NCBI RefSeq assembly: GCF_019049675.1
Contig: NZ_JAFMOW010000063.1
Span: 124,001-188,000 of the forward strand
DNA: 64,000 nucleotides
Source of the DNA: Rahnella bonaserana
GTDB taxonomy: Bacteria > Pseudomonadota > Gammaproteobacteria > Enterobacterales > Enterobacteriaceae
Reading direction: 5' to 3'
Shown: one piece after another, positions 1-7,500 of the stretch
How the letters are laid out: the number at the start of each line of letters is the position of its first letter
Position numbering within the stretch: position 1 is the stretch's first letter
Notes under the pieces: generated by a model
What the model was told of the DNA's origin: nothing
Database searches by the model: none
What the model saw: the letters and a program-made list of their open reading frames with translations, nothing else
Program-made: the position numbers and the translations under genes

Positions 1-447
1 GCAGAAAATAGCAATGTCTATCAGGCGCCCCAGCTAAAACGCACAACCATGCGTATACTTATAGGGTTACTGGTACAAAATCCACAACTGGCTACACTTA
101 TACCCTCGCTGCAAGGTTTGGAGCAAGCGAAGCAACCAGGACTGGATCTGTTCAGCGAGTTAGTAACCACTTGCTTAGCCCAGCCGGGCCTGACAACAGG
201 CCAGTTACTGGAACTTTACCGCGACAATAAGTTCTACCAACAACTTGAAACTCTGGCGACATGGAACCACATGATCGTAGAGGACATGGTCGAAGAGGAA
301 TTTCGTGCCACGCTAGCCAGCCTGTATGACTCGATTTTAGAGCAACGGCTTGAAACTTTGATTGCAAAAGCCAGGACGCACGGCCTGAGTCCAGAGGAAC
401 GAACTGAAGTCAGTTCCCTGAATCAGGTGTTAGCGAGAAAGAGTTAA
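1..447 (+). CDS. dnaG: DNA primase, C-terminal part (5' end outside window)
   Basis: The open frame enters from the left edge (frame 1) and runs 148 codons to a TAA. It matches the C-terminal helicase-binding domain of DnaG, including the stretch APQLKRTTMRILIGLL and a helical tail ending in VSSLNQVLARKS. DnaG makes RNA primers at the replication fork, and this end of the protein docks on the DnaB helicase. The zinc-binding and TOPRIM domains lie outside the window. rpoD follows on the same strand, as in the rpsU-dnaG-rpoD macromolecular synthesis operon of enterobacteria. The identity is firm because of both sequence and context. Confidence 0.95.
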   Translation, partial: AENSNVYQAPQLKRTTMRILIGLLVQNPQLATLIPSLQGLEQAKQPGLDLFSELVTTCLAQPGLTTGQLLELYRDNKFYQQLETLATWNHMIVEDMVEEEFRATLASLYDSILEQRLETLIAKARTHGLSPEERTEVSSLNQVLARKS

Positions 448-470
448 AAATTACATAACAAGAACATATA

Positions 471-541
471 GTTACCCTTAATAATTCGAGTAGCAGGAAG
501 GCGGCCAACGCGCCTGCGGCTTGAAGCAGGAAGGGTAAAAC
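471..541. repeat. Intergenic inverted repeat, copy A (short form)
   Basis: Between dnaG and rpoD a segment begins GTTACCCTTAATAATTCGAG and ends with CTTGAAGCAGGAAGGGTAAAAC, so its ends are complementary. The core contains AGGAAGGCGGCCAACG. The same ends and core recur at 21563-21685 and 50428-50555, where the internal part is longer. It looks like a non-coding, hairpin-forming intergenic repeat family. This copy has lost most of the internal arm. The rest of the 247-bp dnaG-rpoD gap shows no gene; it must contain rpoD promoter elements, which I could not assign confidently. Confidence 0.7.
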
Positions 542-694
542 AGAACACGGCTTAAGTGCCGATATAAAGCGGGGCACGGCCCTGCGCAGAGCCGCCCTGG
601 TGGGCCGCGGCACAATAAACGCCCCTAACGTTATTGTTGGCGATGTTACCCGACCGACACCAACCCAAATACTCTGAAGTGTGGATACCGTCTT

Positions 695-2533
695 ATGGAG
701 CAAAACCCGCAGTCACAGCTTAAGCTACTTGTCACCCGTGGTAAGGAGCAAGGCTATCTGACCTATGCTGAGGTCAATGACCATCTGCCGGAAGATATCG
801 TCGATTCCGACCAGATCGAAGACATCATCCAGATGATTAACGACATGGGCATCCAGGTACTTGAAGAAGCACCGGACGCCGATGATTTGATGCTGGCCGA
901 AAATCGCCCTGATACCGACGAAGACGCTGCAGAAGCGGCGGCGCAGGTACTTTCCAGCGTTGAATCCGAAATTGGCCGTACCACCGACCCAGTGCGTATG
1001 TATATGCGCGAGATGGGTACCGTTGAGTTGCTGACCCGTGAAGGCGAAATCGACATCGCCAAACGTATCGAAGACGGTATCAATCAGGTCCAGTGCTCCG
1101 TTGCTGAATATCCTGAAGCTATCACTTATTTGTTAGAGCAATATGACCGTGTTGAAGCAGGCGAAGTACGTCTGTCGGATCTGATCACCGGTTTTGTTGA
1201 CCCGAACGCCGAAGAAGAAATCGCACCAACTGCAACTCATGTGGGTTCTGAACTGACCACTGAAGAGCAGAATGATGATGACGAAGACGAAGATGAAGAC
1301 GACGACGCTGAAGACGACAACAGCATCGACCCTGAACTGGCTCGCCAGAAGTTCACAGAATTGCGTGAACAGCATGAAGCGACACGTCTGGTCATCAAGA
1401 AAAACGGCCGTAGTCACAAGAGCGCAGCAGAAGAAATCCTGAAGCTGTCTGATGTGTTCAAACAGTTCCGTTTAGTGCCAAAACAGTTTGATTTCCTGGT
1501 AAACAGCATGCGTTCCATGATGGATCGCGTACGTGCTCAGGAACGTCTGATCATGAAAGTGTGCGTTGAACAGTGCAAAATGCCGAAGAAAAACTTCGTC
1601 AATCTGTTCGCCGGTAACGAAACCAGCGATACCTGGTTCGATGCGGCTCTGGCAATGGGTAAACCATGGTCTGAGAAGCTGAAAGAAGTGACCGAAGACG
1701 TGCAGCGCGGCCTGATGAAACTGCGTCAGATCGAAGAAGAAACTGGCCTGACTATCGAACAGGTTAAAGACATCAACCGTCGCATGTCGATCGGCGAAGC
1801 GAAAGCCCGTCGCGCGAAGAAAGAGATGGTTGAAGCAAACTTACGTCTGGTTATTTCTATCGCCAAGAAATACACCAACCGTGGTCTGCAGTTCCTTGAC
1901 CTGATCCAGGAAGGTAACATCGGCCTGATGAAAGCCGTTGATAAGTTTGAATATCGCCGTGGTTATAAGTTCTCAACTTATGCGACATGGTGGATCCGTC
2001 AGGCTATCACCCGCTCCATCGCCGACCAGGCGCGTACCATCCGTATCCCGGTGCATATGATTGAGACTATTAACAAACTCAACCGTATCTCCCGTCAGAT
2101 GCTGCAAGAGATGGGCCGCGAGCCGACGCCGGAAGAACTGGCCGAGCGTATGCTGATGCCGGAAGACAAAATCCGCAAAGTGCTGAAAATTGCCAAAGAG
2201 CCAATCTCCATGGAAACGCCAATCGGCGACGATGAAGATTCGCATCTGGGCGATTTCATCGAGGATACCACCCTCGAGCTGCCACTGGATTCTGCAACGT
2301 CTGAAAGCCTGCGTTCTGCGACGCACGACGTTCTGGCTGGCCTGACCGCACGTGAAGCGAAAGTTCTGCGTATGCGTTTCGGTATCGATATGAACACTGA
2401 CCACACGCTGGAAGAAGTGGGCAAACAGTTCGACGTGACCCGTGAACGTATCCGTCAGATCGAAGCGAAAGCGTTGCGTAAACTGCGCCACCCAAGCCGC
2501 TCCGAAGTGCTGCGCAGCTTCCTGGACGATTAA
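695..2533 (+). CDS. rpoD: RNA polymerase sigma-70 factor
   Basis: The housekeeping sigma factor directs core RNA polymerase to -10/-35 promoters. The 612-residue product is the usual enterobacterial length. In order it shows region 1.1 at the N-terminus, an acidic non-conserved stretch rich in Asp and Glu near residues 190-208, region 2.4 with [14 protein letters not shown], region 3, and region 4.2 with the helix-turn-helix [20 protein letters not shown] just before the C-terminus. The ATG start follows the dnaG gap and gives [13 protein letters not shown], the standard start of the family. A strong intrinsic terminator lies 23 bp after the stop. Confidence 0.99.
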   Translation: MEQNPQSQLKLLVTRGKEQGYLTYAEVNDHLPEDIVDSDQIEDIIQMINDMGIQVLEEAPDADDLMLAENRPDTDEDAAEAAAQVLSSVESEIGRTTDPVRMYMREMGTVELLTREGEIDIAKRIEDGINQVQCSVAEYPEAITYLLEQYDRVEAGEVRLSDLITGFVDPNAEEEIAPTATHVGSELTTEEQNDDDEDEDEDDDAEDDNSIDPELARQKFTELREQHEATRLVIKKNGRSHKSAAEEILKLSDVFKQFRLVPKQFDFLVNSMRSMMDRVRAQERLIMKVCVEQCKMPKKNFVNLFAGNETSDTWFDAALAMGKPWSEKLKEVTEDVQRGLMKLRQIEEETGLTIEQVKDINRRMSIGEAKARRAKKEMVEANLRLVISIAKKYTNRGLQFLDLIQEGNIGLMKAVDKFEYRRGYKFSTYATWWIRQAITRSIADQARTIRIPVHMIETINKLNRISRQMLQEMGREPTPEELAERMLMPEDKIRKVLKIAKEPISMETPIGDDEDSHLGDFIEDTTLELPLDSATSESLRSATHDVLAGLTAREAKVLRMRFGIDMNTDHTLEEVGKQFDVTRERIRQIEAKALRKLRHPSRSEVLRSFLDD

Positions 2534-2556
2534 TCGTCCTCAGGCTGTCAGCCAAT

Positions 2557-2597
2557 AAAAAGCCCCGCCTTTCTCTGGAGATGGCGGGGCTTTTTTT
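2557..2597. terminator. Bidirectional intrinsic terminator between rpoD and mug
   Basis: A 9-bp perfect stem (AGCCCCGCC / GGCGGGGCT) is flanked by an A-run on the left and seven T on the right. It can therefore end both rpoD (+) and mug (-) transcripts, which converge here. Confidence 0.93.
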
Positions 2598-2615
2598 ATT
2601 CTTTTAAGTTAACGC

Positions 2616-3113
2616 TCAGGAATTCAGTGCATCGTAAAGTTCGCGGTAAGACGCGGTCAGTTCCTCTAACGTCGCACGGTTCAGTCCGCTGGGATTAGGC
2701 AGCACCCAGACCTCTGTGTCACCGATCTTCAACGCCTGACGCCCCCAGTTCACTTTGCTGATCCCAAACGCTTTACTGAACGCCTGCTTACCCAAAACAG
2801 CCAGGGCACGCGGCTGATAGCGTTCGATCTTCTCCGTCAAAACCGCCCCGCCCTCACGCAACTCATCACGTACCAGTTCAGTCGCCTCAATAGTCGGACG
2901 CTCAACCAGCATCGTGATGCCACAGCCGGTATCCAGCAAATGATGCTCTTCTTCAGGCTTGAGCAAGCGCGCGGTAAAACCGGCCTGATAGATAACCTTC
3001 CAGAAACGGTTATTGGCATTAGCAAAATGAAAACCATGATGAGCGGTTGATAAACCAGGATTGATGCCGCAAAACACGACGGAAAGTTCCCCGGCAATAA
3101 TATCTGTAATCAT
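2616..3113 (-). CDS. mug: G/U mismatch-specific uracil-DNA glycosylase
   Basis: Mug removes uracil and ethenocytosine opposite guanine in base excision repair. The 165-residue protein has the family motifs GINPGLS near residues 16-22, [12 protein letters not shown], and NPSGLNR near the C-terminus. The start chosen is the ATG at 3113 ([10 protein letters not shown]), which aligns with the E. coli start and has an AGGAAAG ribosome site just upstream. A longer in-frame reading from 3215 adds 34 residues rich in Cys and lacks support. The rpoD-mug-ileX order matches E. coli. Confidence 0.96.
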   Translation of the reverse strand: MITDIIAGELSVVFCGINPGLSTAHHGFHFANANNRFWKVIYQAGFTARLLKPEEEHHLLDTGCGITMLVERPTIEATELVRDELREGGAVLTEKIERYQPRALAVLGKQAFSKAFGISKVNWGRQALKIGDTEVWVLPNPSGLNRATLEELTASYRELYDALNS

Positions 3114-3216
3114 TATTCTTTCCTGAGATGTATTTACCTGAGTTATAGGTAAAAAAAGTCTTCGCACACAACACGTCATAACTGTGCACAAAACGCGCAT
3201 ACAAACCGAACACATA

Positions 3217-3246
3217 TAGACCTGTAAGCAGAGTTTACCGTATAAT
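3217..3246 (+). promoter_or_regulatory. Probable promoter of ileX
   Basis: A perfect -10 box TATAAT (3241-3246) lies 10 bp before the tRNA 5' end. It is preceded at 18-bp spacing by a weak -35 hexamer TAGACC. A GC-rich CCCGC follows the -10 box, as is common for stable RNA promoters. Confidence 0.65.
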
Positions 3247-3256
3247 CCCGCACCTT

Positions 3257-3333
3257 GGCCCTTTAGCTCAGTTGGTTAGAGCACGCGACTCATAATCGCT
3301 TGGTCGCTGGTTCAAGTCCAGCAAGGGCCACCA
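3257..3333 (+). tRNA. ileX: tRNA-Ile2 (CAU anticodon, lysidine type)
   Basis: The 77-nt gene folds with a 7-bp acceptor stem (GGCCCTT / AAGGGCC), a D-arm, an anticodon loop CTCATAA with CAT at 3291-3293, and a T-arm GCTGG-TTCAAGT-CCAGC. CCA is encoded at 3331-3333. Its closeness to E. coli ileX and its place after mug identify it as the minor isoleucine tRNA whose C34 is changed to lysidine, not as elongator Met. Position 27 is C and 43 is T, so the base of the anticodon stem has a C-U mismatch where E. coli has a G-U pair. The 3' half is also the left attachment site of an integrated element. Confidence 0.92.
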
Positions 3334-3390
3334 AATTTTAGTACCAGATTCAAACGATTAAGCCACTTCTCACGAAGTGGCTTTTTTGTT
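3291..3390 (+). repeat. Left attachment repeat (attL) of the ileX element
   Basis: These 100 bp, from the first base of the anticodon through the tRNA 3' end and its terminator, are repeated without any difference at 7283-7382. The bases just outside both copies differ. A perfect direct repeat of a tRNA 3' half on both sides of an integrase gene is the usual footprint of tyrosine-recombinase integration. Confidence 0.95.
3361..3388 (+). terminator. Intrinsic terminator of ileX
   Basis: AGCCACTT and AAGTGGCT form an 8-bp stem with a 6-nt loop, followed by a T-run. A second identical copy lies at 7353-7380 within the right attachment repeat. There it may shield fepB from transcription coming out of the element. 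Confidence 0.9.
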
Positions 3391-3551
3391 AGATCATTCT
3401 TACGGCCCTTTTTTGACCCTCAATCTCTTCCACAGGTCATAAATGTTATATTGCGTAGCAATCTGACACCGTTGAATGTGCAAAAAAATAGAAATGATGA
3501 CAGGTGATAACCGGTAGTGACTTGATCAGCCAATAATTGGCACTCCACACA

Positions 3552-3586
3552 TAAAAAAACCACCAGCAAACTGTGCCTGATGGTTG
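3552..3586 (-). terminator. Intrinsic terminator of the Hcp-effector operon
   Basis: Read on the minus strand, AACCATCAG pairs with CTGGTGGTT (one G-U pair) and is followed by a T-run. It lies 23 bp after the stop of the immunity gene. The 160 bp between it and the left repeat contain no convincing gene. Confidence 0.8.
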
Positions 3587-3609
3587 AGCCAATCAGCGGC
3601 AGAACGGGT

Positions 3610-4122
3610 TCAATATTCGCCTTCACCCCATTCAATTTTTCCCTGACTGTCATTCTTTTTTATCGACTGCATCGAAGCATCCAGAATACTCAGGCACTTC
3701 TTACCGGGTGAGCCTACTTTTATGAGAGCCGCGCGTGTGTGTTCATAATAGCGATAAATAGAATCGCGGGTGGGTTCGATGAATGGCATAGAGCAAACCA
3801 CGTCTGAACCAATAAGACGTGAATATTCTCCTTCACTCAACACACTGATAACCGTTACAGGTGCTTTGGATAATCCCAATGCGAGCATAGTCGCTAAATC
3901 TTCAGCTCTTCCCGCATCCGTTCCCGGTGTCACCTCAGGTATCAACTTTATCCATTCAGGCTTACCGTCTTTCACAGCGTCGTAAAAATGGTCCCAATCA
4001 CTATTGCCCATTGTGTGAACAGTGGCATCAGCACCTGCTTTAACAATGGATGAGTGAAGTGATTCAGGTGTGAGAGATGAGGCCAATACGCCAAAAGCTG
4101 CAAACACCATTGGGATAATCAT
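3610..4122 (-). CDS. Probable Tldi1-type immunity protein (periplasmic)
   Basis: The 170-residue protein begins with a short hydrophobic signal-like segment (MIIPMVFAAFGVLAS) and is otherwise soluble, so export to the periplasm is likely. I do not recognise a named domain in it. It lies directly after the Tlde1-like effector gene on the same strand, the position of the Tldi1 immunity gene in known Tlde1/Tldi1 pairs. It would protect the producer from the effector's action on peptidoglycan precursors. I chose ATG 4122 because TGAGG lies 10 nt upstream. A TTG start at 4137 that overlaps the effector stop (TTGA) is possible and would add five residues. The role is inferred from context and signal peptide. 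Confidence 0.7.
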   Translation of the reverse strand: MIIPMVFAAFGVLASSLTPESLHSSIVKAGADATVHTMGNSDWDHFYDAVKDGKPEWIKLIPEVTPGTDAGRAEDLATMLALGLSKAPVTVISVLSEGEYSRLIGSDVVCSMPFIEPTRDSIYRYYEHTRAALIKVGSPGKKCLSILDASMQSIKKNDSQGKIEWGEGEY

Positions 4123-4133
4123 CAGAAAGTACC

Positions 4134-4490
4134 TCAACGCACCACCTCTAATTGATTATCACCTGACCGTGCCACCATTCTGCGAGTGTGATTACTCATG
4201 ATTATGCATCCCGCCGACGCAAAACCAGCCGGCTTATTCACCCGCTCTCCGTGTATACGGAAACTATCACGACCATGTGTGGTGCCTTGAGGCTCAAGAT
4301 TTATAGTGAATGGCCCTTTATGATCAGTATAACCATTGATTCGATAAGATCCCCTTGGGATCGGCCCCATTCCCTTTACGTGTTCACGATCGGGGTTATT
4401 TTTATTGGTGAAAACACCGGAATAACCGCTCTCAATTAACACACCATCTTTATAGAGGTTGCCTGTGCTTTGGTGGTATATCCAAGTCAT
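4134..4490 (-). CDS. T6SS effector, Tlde1-like (DUF2778, L,D-transpeptidase fold)
   Basis: The 118-residue product has the L,D-transpeptidase signature: His80 in FRIHGE followed by ASAGCI with the nucleophile Cys95. The N-terminus, MTWIYHQSTGNLYKDG, is typical of the DUF2778/Tlde1 family. Those effectors are delivered by type VI secretion and damage target cells by cutting or exchanging peptidoglycan stem peptides. There is no signal peptide, as expected for injected cargo. The start has GGAG 8 nt upstream, embedded around the hcp stop, so translation is probably coupled to hcp. The gene sits between hcp and the probable immunity gene. The family call is from motif and context, not from a database search. 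Confidence 0.85.
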   Translation of the reverse strand: MTWIYHQSTGNLYKDGVLIESGYSGVFTNKNNPDREHVKGMGPIPRGSYRINGYTDHKGPFTINLEPQGTTHGRDSFRIHGERVNKPAGFASAGCIIMSNHTRRMVARSGDNQLEVVR

Positions 4491-4501
4491 TTATGTTGCT
4501 C

Positions 4502-5002
4502 CTAAACAGTGGCTCGTTCGTTCCATGCGTCTGAATGAGAAATATTGCCATCAAGATAGTGCCATGTGATTTTTTCATAGCGCAGCTCAATGGCTTCCAA
4601 ATGGTTACGCACTTCACCGTAATCAGATTTAATGTCATACATTAGCGGCATTACACTCACCACCTTCACCCCCTCAAGGGTGACGGTAAAATAAAGCGCC
4701 TCCTGCCCGGCATCATTAATACGGTAATATCTAAACTCCGCGGATTTTAGTGTCTGACCGGTGCATATAGCTTTGTATAAATAGGGAGAAGAGGAATCAA
4801 TTTCTTTATCAAAACCAAATGAGTTGTGGATCCTGTTGCCTGTGATTTTCCCTGTATTGTTATCCACAGGTAATGAAATACTGTGATCAATCGCCAATAT
4901 CTCTATGCTGTACTCACGCCCGGTGACGCATACGGAACCCTTGATATCTGCCCCACCATCGTCTTTAAGCCATAAATAAACGGGTATAGCCTTTTTTAAC
5001 AC
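4502..5002 (-). CDS. hcp: Hcp-family type VI secretion tube protein (TssD), orphan
   Basis: Hcp forms hexameric rings that stack into the inner tube of the type VI secretion system and carry small effectors. The 166 residues match the enterobacterial Hcp pattern: IPVYLWLKDDGGADIKG at the start, DNNTGKITGNRIH, SSPYLYKAICTGQTLKSAEF in the middle and ELRYEKITW...WNERAT at the end. No sheath, baseplate or membrane-complex genes are near, so this Hcp must serve a T6SS encoded elsewhere. It is the first gene of a three-gene operon with the Tlde1-like effector 11 bp downstream, which suggests that effector is its cargo. Confidence 0.92.
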   Translation of the reverse strand: MLKKAIPVYLWLKDDGGADIKGSVCVTGREYSIEILAIDHSISLPVDNNTGKITGNRIHNSFGFDKEIDSSSPYLYKAICTGQTLKSAEFRYYRINDAGQEALYFTVTLEGVKVVSVMPLMYDIKSDYGEVRNHLEAIELRYEKITWHYLDGNISHSDAWNERATV

Positions 5003-5369
5003 TTCCTGTCATTCATTTAATTCCCATGAAGATACTAAGCTTGAAAAACATTACGCTTGTGCCGACCCGGTCAAATAACGTGAATTTTCAGAATTTTGTT
5101 ATTAATGTCAAAGCGCCTAAGAGGTCCAACGGAGCAGAGTATATCCGTGTATAAAGTCACGTTGACCAATAGATAATCAGCTTTCCCAAAAACCTTTATT
5201 TATGATTTACATTTATTGAATCGATTAAGGCATTCTAATTAATCTAAATGATATATTAGATAATGTTATTAACATTGAGTATCATATCCAGCCGCAGACG
5301 AAGGCAATACGGTATTTCAGATCTTCCACTGGGAAACTAAGCTCTCTGATGTCGAGCTGATTGCAGGCC
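5003..5369. other. AT-rich gap between hcp and the integrase
   Basis: This 367-bp stretch must hold the hcp operon promoter on the minus strand and whatever drives the integrase. I see no RNA gene or intact ORF. The part next to the integrase may be decayed coding sequence for its missing N-terminus, but I could not align it to the family in any frame. Confidence 0.5.
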
Positions 5370-6128
5370 ATGATCAAAATCTCGAAAATCTCAAAAACGT
5401 ATGGAACAAAACCGGGTATGATTACCAAACCACTTGCAAGAGAATTCGATGCACAGATGTTTTCCCGATACCGCGAAAAGCGCCTTTCCGGTGATTACGC
5501 CCGCTCATACAGAGTGAAGAAGGTAGCCCTGCGAACCATCAATCTTGAGTTGGCATATTTTAGAGCTGTTTTTAATGAGCTTGGTCGCCTGGGAGAATGG
5601 AAAGGCGAAAATCCGATCAAGAATGTGCGCCCTTTCCGTACAGAAGAAAGCGAGATGGCTTTTCTTACAAAAGAGCAGATCGGACATCTATTAGAAGAGT
5701 GCGCGCGGGAAAATAATAATGACCTCGTTTGCATTGTTAAATTATGCCTATCAACCGGCGCTCGCTGGTCTGAGGCAGAAGAACTTAATAAGAGCCAGAT
5801 CACCAAGTACAAAGTCACTTATACGAAGACTAAAGGCCGAAAAAACGGAACTATCCCAATCAGTGAAGATCTGCATAATTCTTTGCCTGAAGTAAAAAAA
5901 GGCCGACTTTTCAAAACTTGCTATGGTGCGTTCCGCTCTGCCCTTGAACGCACAGATATTGAATTACCTTCAGGCCAACTAACACACGTCCTGCGGCACA
6001 CTTTCGCGTCTCATTTTATGATGAATGGGGGAAACATTTTGGTGTTGCAAAGAGTGCTTGGTCACACTGATATCAAAATGAATATGCGATATTCTCATTT
6101 TGCGCTGGAACATCTTGAAGAAGCTTAA
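5370..6128 (+). CDS. P2-type tyrosine integrase, N-terminally shortened
   Basis: The 252-residue protein has the catalytic core of a phage P2-like integrase: the first Arg in STGARWSEAEEL, the HxxR box in HVLRHTFASHF, and LGHTDIKMNMRYSH with the final His and the tyrosine nucleophile. The core-binding part (FDAQMFSRYREKRLSGD) is present. P2-family integrases are usually about 330 residues, and the roughly 70-80 residue arm-binding domain is absent here. A TGA lies directly before the TTG at 5361, and the ATG at 5370 has no good ribosome site. The gene is therefore probably damaged or uses a non-standard start. It lies in the element bounded by the ileX repeats and is the likely enzyme that inserted it. 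Confidence 0.85.
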   Translation: MIKISKISKTYGTKPGMITKPLAREFDAQMFSRYREKRLSGDYARSYRVKKVALRTINLELAYFRAVFNELGRLGEWKGENPIKNVRPFRTEESEMAFLTKEQIGHLLEECARENNNDLVCIVKLCLSTGARWSEAEELNKSQITKYKVTYTKTKGRKNGTIPISEDLHNSLPEVKKGRLFKTCYGAFRSALERTDIELPSGQLTHVLRHTFASHFMMNGGNILVLQRVLGHTDIKMNMRYSHFALEHLEEA

Positions 6129-6308
6129 GACTTAATCCTTTAACGAGTACCTGATGCCACAATATTTTTTAGCAGGTGTTTCTAAATCTGACAGTCGGCT
6201 AAGAGCGAAAGCAGAAATTACACCCAAAAAGTCACCGAAAAATTGTTCGTAAATGTCCGGCTTAGTTATGGTGATTCAGTTCAAGCCCAGCGTAGCGCTG
6301 GGAATTTT

Positions 6309-7148
6309 ATGCGTGAAAGGGAAATAGAAAGCGTGACAACAGGAATATGTCCCAAATGTGGGGAGAAATGTGAGGTTATTTTTAAAAAAAACCTCATTAT
6401 TAATGGTTTAGTTCGAAACCCTAAAAATGGGCGCGTATTCGCAATTCCCTATTGTAGGAATTGCAATAAAAGTAACATGCAAAATCAAGTTGTAAAGGAA
6501 CATGTTGCTCCAAAAAAATCAAAGAGTTATACGTTGGGTATTAATTTATGGCGTAGATACTCACGCAAAGCTCAAAGCATTATAATTCTTAGCATCGTTA
6601 CGGCATCTCTAGTACCGTTCAATAATGCAATTACAAATACGGTGTATTCACTGTTATCTGGTGGCAAGGAGTACGTAAGAGATGTTTTGTTTCCTCTTGA
6701 TAATGAAAAGCAAATTGCAATTAGATTAGAATTTTACCTGCCAACCGCATTAGACAACAATGTTACAGCTGAAACTTTAAGTGCACTACTTTCATCTTCG
6801 TATTGCAAAAACTCCAAGAAAGAACCCATCATCCTGACTCCCAGTGATAATAAGTATGCCACGCATACAAATACTATAGTGACAGTGACCTGCCGTGCAT
6901 CGGGGAAGGTAACGGTAAAGATGATCTCTCAAAGTGGTAGCCCTCAGACTATCTACGAAAGCACCCCTGATGGCACAGAACATATACCATTTCCTGGAGT
7001 ACCGGGAAGTCACTTTGCCGGTGTTCTTATTGTTGATTTAGAAGGTACTAAGGAACCGAGCGGGCCATGGGTGCCAGTAAACCAGTGCCAACTTAATAAC
7101 ACATGTGAAGAATTCTTACGTCATCTTTTGCCTGAAGAAAAGCAGTAG
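6309..7148 (+). CDS. Unknown zinc-ribbon, single-span membrane protein
   Basis: I do not recognise this 279-residue protein. It has an N-terminal CPKCGEKC near residue 14 and a CRNC pair near residue 49, which together look like a zinc ribbon. A basic segment (WRRYSRK) follows, then one hydrophobic stretch at about 90-107. The C-terminal domain of about 170 residues has two cysteine-containing parts and no known motif. The arrangement suggests a cytoplasmic zinc knuckle with an exported or periplasmic domain. The frame is open upstream to a TTG at 6243, but ATG 6309, with GGGA 5 nt before it, is preferred. It is the last gene of the ileX element, and the DNA is AT-rich. Confidence 0.6.
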   Translation: MREREIESVTTGICPKCGEKCEVIFKKNLIINGLVRNPKNGRVFAIPYCRNCNKSNMQNQVVKEHVAPKKSKSYTLGINLWRRYSRKAQSIIILSIVTASLVPFNNAITNTVYSLLSGGKEYVRDVLFPLDNEKQIAIRLEFYLPTALDNNVTAETLSALLSSSYCKNSKKEPIILTPSDNKYATHTNTIVTVTCRASGKVTVKMISQSGSPQTIYESTPDGTEHIPFPGVPGSHFAGVLIVDLEGTKEPSGPWVPVNQCQLNNTCEEFLRHLLPEEKQ

Positions 7149-7282
7149 CAAAACAGAACTATTGAATGACGATAAAGTGGCGATCCAGATGGAGTAAACG
7201 AGCATTTCATGGCAATTACTGGCTTGCTATGCCACTGTATTAAAAGGTAAATAACTGTTTTATCTAGCATTCAGTTGATAAC

Positions 7283-7382
7283 CATAATCGCTTGGTCGCT
7301 GGTTCAAGTCCAGCAAGGGCCACCAAATTTTAGTACCAGATTCAAACGATTAAGCCACTTCTCACGAAGTGGCTTTTTTGTT
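7283..7382 (+). repeat. Right attachment repeat (attR) of the ileX element
   Basis: It is an exact 100-bp copy of 3291-3390: the tRNA 3' half from the anticodon, CCA, and the intrinsic terminator. It lacks the 5' half of the tRNA, so it is not a gene. The host chromosome resumes to its right with the Fur-controlled fep promoter. Confidence 0.95.
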
Positions 7383-7457
7383 GTCTTAATTTCACCTTAT
7401 CCTGATTTTTACCCGGGTTAAGTCTCGCCGGTCATTGACCACATTCCCCCTGCATAT

Positions 7458-7476
7458 AATAATGATAACCATTAAC
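7458..7476 (+). promoter_or_regulatory. Fur box upstream of fepB
   Basis: AATAATGATAACCATTAAC matches 16 of 19 positions of the Fur consensus GATAATGATAATCATTATC. It ends 24 bp before the fepB start. Iron-bound Fur would repress the fepBDGC operon here. Confidence 0.88.
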
Positions 7477-7500
7477 ATTAAAAATTCAGGAATGGATCCA

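Larger units (their letters stand above)
3291..7382. mobile_element. Integrative element in ileX carrying T6SS cargo genes
   Basis: The element unit is 3992 bp (distance between the two repeats). It holds, from left, an immunity-effector-Hcp operon on the minus strand, a P2-like integrase and an unknown membrane protein on the plus strand. Its DNA is visibly richer in A+T than the flanking rpoD and fep genes. No capsid, replication or transfer genes are present. It is therefore a genomic islet or satellite-like element and not a phage. The integrase lacks its N-terminal part, so present mobility is doubtful. Confidence 0.9.

Noticed and set aside
1261-1330. A low-complexity GAC/GAA run in rpoD taken as a repeat array
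   Set aside because: It codes for the acidic stretch normally found in the non-conserved region of sigma-70.
3257-3333. Calling this tRNA an elongator or initiator methionine tRNA because of the CAT anticodon
   Set aside because: Its sequence is that of E. coli ileX and it lies next to mug, so lysidine-type tRNA-Ile2 is the better call.
3420-3653. A 77-residue minus-strand frame at the left end of the ileX element
   Set aside because: It overlaps the terminator of the effector operon, has no ribosome site and no recognisable product.
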